A stretch of DNA of 64,000 nucleotides, from assembly GCF_900105305.1 (NCBI RefSeq), contig NZ_LT629765.1, forward strand, positions 1,302,001-1,366,000, given 5' to 3'. This DNA is from Corynebacterium timonense (lineage in GTDB: Bacteria; Actinomycetota; Actinomycetes; Mycobacteriales; Mycobacteriaceae). The notes beneath the pieces were generated by a model that saw only the letters and a list, made by a program, of their open reading frames with translations, did no database searches and was not told the origin of the DNA. Shown here piece by piece: positions 59,001 through 64,000 of the stretch; the first letter of the stretch is position 1, and the number at the start of each line of letters is the position of its first letter. Both the position numbers and the translations under genes were made by a program.

Positions 59001-59622
59001 TGCGCTGGTCGGCGACGGAGAAGGTGCGGATGTCCGTGACCTCGTCGCCCCAGAACTCGATGCGCACGGGGGTCTCCGAGGTCGTGGGGAAGACGTCGAT
59101 AATGCCGCCGCGGGTGGCAAACTCCCCGCGTGCGGACACCATGTCGACGTGGTTGTAGGCGTAGCCCACCATCCGCGCGGTCAGCTCGCTGAAGTCGTGT
59201 TCCTCGCCGCGCGCGAGCGCAATGGGCTCGACGGCGGGGAGCACAGGCTGGCAGGCCGCGCGCGCCGCGGCGACGATGACGCGCGGCATCTCCCACAGCA
59301 CCTTCGCGCGCCTGCCCACGACGTCCGCCGCCGGCGAGAGCCGTTCGTGCGGGAGAGTCTCCAGCGCGGGAAGCTGCGCCACCTCCCCGTCGCCCAGCAG
59401 CGCCCTCAGCTCGGCGGTGAGATCCTCCGCCTCGTGGCTGGTCGCCGTGACCACAAGCAGCGGGGTCTCGCGCGCCACGGCGGCCGCGGCCCAGCTGCGC
59501 ACCTGGTCAATGCCCGTGACGTGGAGGCGCTCCTGACCGACGTTGCCCACTAGCCCCTTCAACTTCGGGTCGGTGGCAGCAGTGGCGAGCAGCCCGCCAA
59601 GGGCAGGGGTGGTGTCGGTCAT
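56002..59622 (-). CDS. mfd: Transcription-repair coupling factor Mfd
   Basis: Mfd removes stalled RNA polymerase and recruits UvrA. The 1206-residue protein has the N-terminal UvrB-like part, the polymerase-interaction domain ([21 protein letters not shown] near residue 500), the RecG-like helicase with [11 protein letters not shown] (Walker A), VVDEEQRFG (Walker B DEEQ), [11 protein letters not shown], and a C-terminal TRCF domain ([12 protein letters not shown] near 1090). The length is typical. The tetR gene's last codons overlap its start by four bases, so the two are co-transcribed. Confidence 0.97.
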   Translation of the reverse strand: MTDTTPALGGLLATAATDPKLKGLVGNVGQERLHVTGIDQVRSWAAAAVARETPLLVVTATSHEAEDLTAELRALLGDGEVAQLPALETLPHERLSPAADVVGRRAKVLWEMPRVIVAAARAACQPVLPAVEPIALARGEEHDFSELTARMVGYAYNHVDMVSARGEFATRGGIIDVFPTTSETPVRIEFWGDEVTDIRTFSVADQRTIDEVEVERVELFPARQLLISDAVAARAAELAREYPSNPTLVQLLTRVSEGTYADGMEALIPVLTDAPFAAVPELLPQGAIVLVTSPEKVKARVADLEATDREFLEAGWEAAAMGAEGPVAVEGLDVSASSYRSFESLEVSALKAGVAWWTFAPPGMFTADDEQTLPLEFEPAPAPKGDPKAIEQLYAALKLHLGDNGGAAAFVAPAKGTVERTAERLREHGISARLATPGMEPVAGAVTLYQALSHAGLVFPGPNLVVVTETDVTGNRVGDIAGAKRRAPRRRNRVDPLALTPGDYVVHDTHGIGKFVKMAERTVKAGDEDSRREYIVLEYQPAKRGQPNDQLWVPMESLDLLSKYSGGEQPSLSKMGGSDWKNTKRKARAAVREIAGELIELYAKRQAAPGHAFAPDTPWQHEMEDNFPFVETEDQLTAIEAVKSDMENPVPMDRVIVGDVGFGKTEVAVRAAFKAVQDGMQVAVLVPTTLLAQQHFSTFSERMDGFGVTVRELSRFTTAKESKEIFAGLADGSIDVVIGTHRLLQTGVQWKNLGLIVVDEEQRFGVEHKEHIKALKSHVDVLTMTATPIPRTLEMSLTGIREMTSITTPPEDRHPVLTYVGPQEDKQIAAAVRRELLRDGQVFYIHNKVSDIEKTARRLRELVPEARVVVAHGQMSEQVLEQTVQGFWNREYDVLVCTTIVETGLDIANANTLIVENAQNMGLSQLHQLRGRVGRSRDRAYAYFLYPKDKTLTETSYDRLATIAQNNDLGAGMAVAQKDLEMRGAGNVLGAEQSGHIAGVGFDMYVRLVGEAVETFKALMTGETVDATDKGPKEIRIDLPVDAHIPETYINSERLRLEIYRKLAEARDDADLVAVAAEMTDRFGALPTEAERLMAVARLRHQARRAGVSDILVQGTRIKFQPVELPDSKQVRLKRLYPGANYRAAAKALQVPFPRSAKGVNQPTLRDVELLQWVSDFLSEMFDVEKISVTGSTPVEEKKKVFSVSE

Positions 59623-60275
59623 TCGTCCTCCGTGGTGTTGGTCTCCGTGCCAGCGTCATCCTGCGCGCCGACAGCAGGATCGATTTTCGGCGTCGTCTCC
59701 ATCCCGCGCAAACCGTTCCAGGCGAGGTTCGCAATGTGCGCGGCCACCGTGTACTTGTCCGGCGAACGCTCGTCGAGCCACCACAGCGCGGTGTTCGACG
59801 CCGTGCCCACGAGCGCCTGGGCGTACAGCGGCGCGATCGTCGGGTCGAGCCCGCGGTGGTTGAACGCGACGCCCAGGAAGGACGCCACCTGAGCAATCGA
59901 CCGGTTCAGCAGCGTGGAAAACGTCCTCTCCTCCCCCGGCACTTGGCCGTGGACGAGGATCATGAACCCGTCTGTGTTGTCTTCGACGAAGGTCAACAGG
60001 GCAACGATGCCGCCTTCGATGCGCTCGCGCCAGCGGCCCCGTGAGATCGCCTCGAGGATCATCACCTCGAGCGCCGCCGTGTCCTCCTCGACAATCGCCC
60101 TGTACAGACCGTCCTTGCCCCCGAAGTGCTCGTAGAGCACGGGCTTAGACACCCCGGCACGCGCCGCGATCTCCTCCACCGACACCCCGTCGAGGCCCCG
60201 TTCGGCGAAAGCCGCGCGGCCGATCGAGATCAGTTGCGCGCGGCGCTGGGCGCGTGACATTCGCTGGCGAGCCAT
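59619..60275 (-). CDS. TetR family regulator upstream of mfd
   Basis: A 218-residue TetR protein with the helix-turn-helix [24 protein letters not shown] near residue 40 and an all-helical ligand domain. It corresponds to the mycobacterial tetR (Rv1019) next to mfd. ATG 60275 is chosen; an internal ATG 15 bases on is possible. Its stop overlaps mfd by four bases. Ligand unknown. Confidence 0.9.
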   Translation of the reverse strand: MARQRMSRAQRRAQLISIGRAAFAERGLDGVSVEEIAARAGVSKPVLYEHFGGKDGLYRAIVEEDTAALEVMILEAISRGRWRERIEGGIVALLTFVEDNTDGFMILVHGQVPGEERTFSTLLNRSIAQVASFLGVAFNHRGLDPTIAPLYAQALVGTASNTALWWLDERSPDKYTVAAHIANLAWNGLRGMETTPKIDPAVGAQDDAGTETNTTEDE

Positions 60276-60353
60276 GGCCACCACTCTACGGGCGTTTCAC
60301 AGCACCCCGGGATTAGGGTTTGCCGCCCCGTCCGCTAGAATGACCAACTGTCG

Positions 60354-60425
60354 TTCCCCATGGTGTAATTGGCAACACTACGGTTTTTGGTACCGTCATT
60401 CTTGGTTCGAGTCCAGGTGGGGAAG
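60354..60425 (+). tRNA. tRNA-Gln (UUG)
   Basis: A 72-nt cloverleaf: acceptor TTCCCCA with TGGGGAA, anticodon loop TTTTGGT closed by ACGGT/ACCGT with anticodon TTG, T arm CTTGG-TTCGAGT-CCAGG, discriminator G. CCA is not encoded. Confidence 0.93.
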
Positions 60426-60530
60426 CTTACGCAGCGCGACCCCACCGCGGCCACGCGCCGCCTCCGCCGCGCGAAGATTAGTACACGCTTATCCGGCGCC
60501 CCGTGCGCACCGCTTTTAGGATTACCCGGT

Positions 60531-61763
60531 ATGAGCGAGAACACGCCGGACACGCCGGAACACGAGGAAGCAAACGCCCGGCGTTTTATCTGGTCCAACG
60601 GGCTCCAAGGCATTGGCGATCAGATCGTCGCCGCCAAGACTGTCCTGCCCTGGCTGTTCACGGCCGCGGGCGTGCCAGCCACCTTCACCGCGCTGCTCGT
60701 CCCGGTGCGCGAGTCCGGCTCCATGCTGCCCCAGGCGGCGCTGAGCCCGTGGATTAGCTCCACACCCCACCGCAAGCGCCTCTGGCTCCTGGGTTCCCTC
60801 GGCCAGGCCGCCTCCGCCGCCGGCATCGCCGTCGCCGCGGTGTTCCTCCGCGGCGTCGTCCTCGGCGTCACCGTCATCGCCCTGCTGGGCGTGTTGGCCG
60901 TCTTCCGTGCCATCTGCTCCATCACCGGCAAAGACGTGCAAGGCAGAACGGTAGAGAAGGGCCACCGCGGCCTCATCACCGGCAGGGCGACGGCCCTGTC
61001 CGGCGCGTTTACCCTCGCCATCGGGCTGGGGCTGACATTCCTTCCCAACGAGCCACCGCGCTGGGTCATCGTCGCCCTGCTCGGCGGCGGCGCCGCCACC
61101 TGGGTGCTGGCCACGCTCGTCTTCGCGCGCATCGAAGAACCGCCGGGCGGCCACGACGTAGAGGAGAAGGACACGGGCTGGGTCAAAGCGACGCTCGACC
61201 TCATCCGCGACGACAAGCCGCTGCGCCGCTTCCTCGTGGTGCGCTCTCTCATGCTCGTTACCGCGCTGTCCACCCCGTTTATCATCGTGCTCGCCCAGGG
61301 GGAGGGGCAGGACCTGACCGGGCTCGGGGCGTTCATCATCGCCTCGGGCGGCTCCGCGCTCCTCGGCGGGCGCGTCTCCGGCATCTGGTCGGACGCATCC
61401 TCCAAAACCACGATGGCGGTGAGCGCGGCGATCGCCTCGGTGGTGCTCATTGTTCTTGTGGCGAGCGCCACGTGGGCGTCGACAAGCGTGAATGCGTGGG
61501 TGATGCCGCTGGGCTTCTTCCTCGTCAACCTCGCGCATACCACCGTGCGCGTCTCGCGCAAGACCTACCTAGTGGACATGGCCGAGGGGCCGCGGCGGAC
61601 GATGATCACGGGGGCGTCGAACACCGTCATGGGCGCGATCCTGCTCGTTATGGGCGCGGTCACCTCGGCGCTGGCCGCCTTCGGCCCCGAGATCACGCTG
61701 CTCTTCCTCGCCGTCATGGGGCTCATCGGCGTCTTTGGCGCGTCGAACCTCGACGAGGTCTGA
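60531..61763 (+). CDS. MFS transporter
   Basis: A 410-residue major facilitator protein with about 12 helices. GKDVQGRTVEKGHRG near residue 142 and the loop-like RESGSMLPQAALSPWIS near 60 are distinctive but I cannot name a substrate. TAGGAT (60517-60522) lies eight bases before the ATG and there is no ribosome site, so the mRNA is probably leaderless. It follows tRNA-Gln by about 105 bases and precedes glmU. Confidence 0.85.
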   Translation: MSENTPDTPEHEEANARRFIWSNGLQGIGDQIVAAKTVLPWLFTAAGVPATFTALLVPVRESGSMLPQAALSPWISSTPHRKRLWLLGSLGQAASAAGIAVAAVFLRGVVLGVTVIALLGVLAVFRAICSITGKDVQGRTVEKGHRGLITGRATALSGAFTLAIGLGLTFLPNEPPRWVIVALLGGGAATWVLATLVFARIEEPPGGHDVEEKDTGWVKATLDLIRDDKPLRRFLVVRSLMLVTALSTPFIIVLAQGEGQDLTGLGAFIIASGGSALLGGRVSGIWSDASSKTTMAVSAAIASVVLIVLVASATWASTSVNAWVMPLGFFLVNLAHTTVRVSRKTYLVDMAEGPRRTMITGASNTVMGAILLVMGAVTSALAAFGPEITLLFLAVMGLIGVFGASNLDEV

Positions 61764-61856
61764 AAACGCGAGGGCTAAGCGTTATGCTGACCCCTGAACC
61801 CGCAGCGCCCGCGGCACGGGCGAAGGATATCCACAACACCTAAGGAGAGTCTCCGA

Positions 61857-63296
61857 GTGCCACACCACTCCGAATGCGCCGTTATCGTCCTCGCCGCCGG
61901 CGCAGGAACCCGCATGAAATCGGACAAGCAGAAGACGCTCCACGACATCGGCGGGCGCAGCCTTCTGTCGCACTCGCTGCACGCCGCTGCCGCCGTCTCC
62001 CCCGCCCACCTCGTCGCGGTCATCGGGCACCAGCGTGAGCAGGTCGCCCCCGCCGTCGCCGCCATCGCGGACCAGATGGCGGCGAAGGTACTCACGGCCG
62101 TGCAGGAGGAGCAAAACGGCACCGGCCACGCCGTCCAGGTGGGCCTCGAGGCGCTGCCCAACTTCAACGGCACCGTCGTGGTGACCAACGGGGACGTGCC
62201 GCTGCTGACCGGCCACACCATCGAAGCGCTCATCGAGGCCCACGAGTCCGCCGGCGCCGCCGCCACCGTCCTCTCCCTCGAGTCCGAGAATCCTACCGGC
62301 TACGGGCGCATTCTTCGCGACGCCACCGGGGCCGTCCAGGGCATCGTGGAAGAAAAGGACGCCGATGAGACGCAGAAGCTCATCCGCGAAGTCAACTCCG
62401 GCGTCTTCGCCTTCGACGCGGCCGTGCTGCGCGACGCTCTGACCCGCATTACTACCGACAACGCCCAGGGCGAGCTGTACATCACCGACGTGCTTGGCAT
62501 CGCACGTGGCGACGGCAAAACCGTCGCCGCCTTCACCGCGCCCGACGCCCGCGAGCTCGCCGGCGTCAACGACCGGGTCCAGCTCGCCGCCGCCGGCAAG
62601 GAGCTCAACCGCCGCACCGTCGAAGCCGCCATGCGCGCCGGCGCCACCGTCGTCGACCCCGACACCACCTGGATCGGAGTGGAAGTCGAAATCGGCCGCG
62701 ACGTGGTCATCCACCCCAACACCCAGCTGTGGGGCTCCACCGTCATCGGCGACGGCGCCGAAATCGGCCCGGACACCACGCTGACCGACATGGAGGTCGG
62801 GGAAGGCGCGACCGTTGTGCGCACCCAGGGCGAGCTCAGCGTCATCGGCGCGCGCGCCAGCGTCGGCCCCTTCACGTACATCCGCCCCGGCACCGTGCTT
62901 GGCGAAGACGGTAAGCTCGGCGGCTTCGTCGAGTCCAAGAACGCCACGATCGGGCCCGGCTCGAAGGTGCCGCACTTGACCTACATCGGCGACGCCACCG
63001 TGGGCCGGGAATCCAACATCGGCGCCTCCAGTGTCTTCGCCAACTACGACGGCGTGTCCAAGCACCACACCACGATCGGCGACTACTGCCGCACCGGCTC
63101 CGACACCATGTTCGTCGCGCCCGTCACCGTCGGTGATGGCGCCTACACGGGCGCGGGTACAGTAGTGACGCAGGACGTGCCGGCGGGCGCCCTCGCCATC
63201 AAGGAGGGCCGCCAACGCAACATCGAGGGCTGGGTGGAGAAGAACCGGCCCGGCACGGACGCGGCCGAGGCCGCGAAGAACGCACGCGAGAAGTAA
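61857..63296 (+). CDS. glmU: Bifunctional N-acetylglucosamine-1-phosphate uridyltransferase / glucosamine-1-phosphate acetyltransferase
   Basis: GlmU makes UDP-GlcNAc for peptidoglycan. The N-terminal uridyltransferase has [18 protein letters not shown] (the usual PK of the motif is QK here) and the C-terminal left-handed beta-helix has repeated hexapeptides and the [13 protein letters not shown] acetyl-CoA site region. The 479-residue protein uses a GTG start with AAGGAG seven bases before. prs follows after eight bases, as in mycobacteria. Confidence 0.96.
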   Translation: MPHHSECAVIVLAAGAGTRMKSDKQKTLHDIGGRSLLSHSLHAAAAVSPAHLVAVIGHQREQVAPAVAAIADQMAAKVLTAVQEEQNGTGHAVQVGLEALPNFNGTVVVTNGDVPLLTGHTIEALIEAHESAGAAATVLSLESENPTGYGRILRDATGAVQGIVEEKDADETQKLIREVNSGVFAFDAAVLRDALTRITTDNAQGELYITDVLGIARGDGKTVAAFTAPDARELAGVNDRVQLAAAGKELNRRTVEAAMRAGATVVDPDTTWIGVEVEIGRDVVIHPNTQLWGSTVIGDGAEIGPDTTLTDMEVGEGATVVRTQGELSVIGARASVGPFTYIRPGTVLGEDGKLGGFVESKNATIGPGSKVPHLTYIGDATVGRESNIGASSVFANYDGVSKHHTTIGDYCRTGSDTMFVAPVTVGDGAYTGAGTVVTQDVPAGALAIKEGRQRNIEGWVEKNRPGTDAAEAAKNAREK

Positions 63297-63304
63297 GGAA
63301 CACC

Positions 63305-64000
63305 ATGACCGGATATTCCACAGAGAGCCACAAAAACCTCAAGCTTTTCACCGGGCGCGCCCACCCCGCGCTCGCCGAAGAGGTGGCCAAGGAGCTCGGC
63401 ATCGAACTGGTTCCCACCACCGCGCGTGACTTCGCCAACGGCGAAATCTTCATCCGTTTCGAGGAGTCCGTCCGCGGCTCCGACTGCTTTGTCATGCAGT
63501 CTCACTCCCAGCCGCTGAACAAGTGGATCATGGAGCAGCTCATCATGATCGACGCCCTCAAGCGCGGCTCCGCGAAGCGCATTACGGCGATCCTGCCCTT
63601 CTACCCCTACGCCCGCCAGGACAAGAAGCACCGCGGCCGCGAGCCCATCTCCGCCCGCCTCATCGCCGACCTGCTCTCCGCCGCGGGCGCCGACCGCATC
63701 GTCTCCGTCGACCTGCACACAGACCAGATCCAGGGCTTCTTCGACGGCCCGGTCGACCACATGCACGCCATGCCGATCCTCACCGACTACATCAAGTCGA
63801 AGTACCCGCTGGACAACCTCTGCGTGGTCTCCCCCGACGCCGGCCGCGTCAAGACAGCAGAGAAGTGGGCCAACACGCTTGGCGACGCCCCGATGGCCTT
63901 CGTCCACAAGACCCGCGACATCGACGCCGCCAACAAGGTCGTCTCCAACCGCGTCGTCGGTGACGTGCTGGGCAAGGACTGCATCCTCATGGACGACATG
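63305..64000 (+). CDS. prs: Ribose-phosphate pyrophosphokinase (3' end outside window)
   Basis: PRPP synthetase, partial: 232 residues visible from ATG 63305 (AAGGAA upstream) to the window edge. N-terminal KNLKLFTGRAHPALAEEV, the ATP-site region YPYARQDKKHRGREPISAR and the ribose-phosphate loop SVDLHTDQIQGFF identify it; the reading frame runs open off the end near DCILMDDM. PRPP feeds nucleotide, His and Trp synthesis. It is probably co-transcribed with glmU. Confidence 0.96.
   Translation, partial: MTGYSTESHKNLKLFTGRAHPALAEEVAKELGIELVPTTARDFANGEIFIRFEESVRGSDCFVMQSHSQPLNKWIMEQLIMIDALKRGSAKRITAILPFYPYARQDKKHRGREPISARLIADLLSAAGADRIVSVDLHTDQIQGFFDGPVDHMHAMPILTDYIKSKYPLDNLCVVSPDAGRVKTAEKWANTLGDAPMAFVHKTRDIDAANKVVSNRVVGDVLGKDCILMDDM

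Overview
The window is high-GC actinobacterial DNA and almost certainly chromosomal Corynebacterium. The evidence is mycothiol chemistry (mca), a domain of the corynebacterial heme-binding HtaA type, DtxR-like boxes, LGFP and DUF3558 lipoproteins, many leaderless starts, and gene order. From my memory of the M. tuberculosis map, ychF-ispH-xseA-xseB-glpX-fum-glyA-coaA-uppS-mca-DUF4307-greA (20-45.5 kb) follows the Rv1080c-Rv1112 order, inverted. mfd-tetR-glmU-prs (56-64 kb) follows Rv1017c-Rv1020.

Layout. 0-7.3 kb: two peptide-type ABC systems meet tail to tail. One is only the 3' part of a fused ATPase gene; the other is a complete binding protein-permease-permease-fused ATPase operon on the minus strand. 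7.7-20.2 kb: mixed membrane, secreted and small enzymes (DUF808, a cupin behind a strongly structured leader, DUF4185, an MFS exporter, GNATs, a frameshifted secreted phosphoesterase, a butanediol-type dehydrogenase, an unknown helical protein). 20.2-37.9 kb: conserved housekeeping genes (ychF, rmuC, ispH, xseAB, glpX, fum, glyA, coaA), interrupted by a TetR/MFS efflux pair and a LysR-effector-domain/DUF5997 divergent pair. 37.9-42.2 kb: an accessory pocket. It holds an 11-copy array of a near-palindromic 12-mer at about 45-bp spacing, a DUF222/HNH nuclease gene, a small DUF3054 membrane protein, and a surface protein joining an HtaA-like domain to leucine-rich repeats behind two DtxR-like boxes. 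42.2-47 kb: uppS, mca, greA and membrane proteins. 47-50.6 kb: a suppressor-of-fused-domain protein and crtB-crtI for carotenoids. 50.6-55.9 kb: secreted accessory genes (a lipase with its signal peptide out of frame, a PPE-like protein, a DUF3558 lipoprotein, a repeat-bearing secreted protein) ending at a tRNA-Leu(UAA) with an unusually short variable arm. 56-64 kb: mfd, tetR, tRNA-Gln, an MFS protein, glmU and the start of prs.

The two most noteworthy items are the palindrome array next to the DUF222/HNH gene and the HtaA-LRR surface protein with its apparent iron control. Two secreted hydrolases each carry an apparent single-base deletion, so sequencing error must be excluded before calling them pseudogenes. 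All calls come from reading the sequence and protein motifs; no database search was run.
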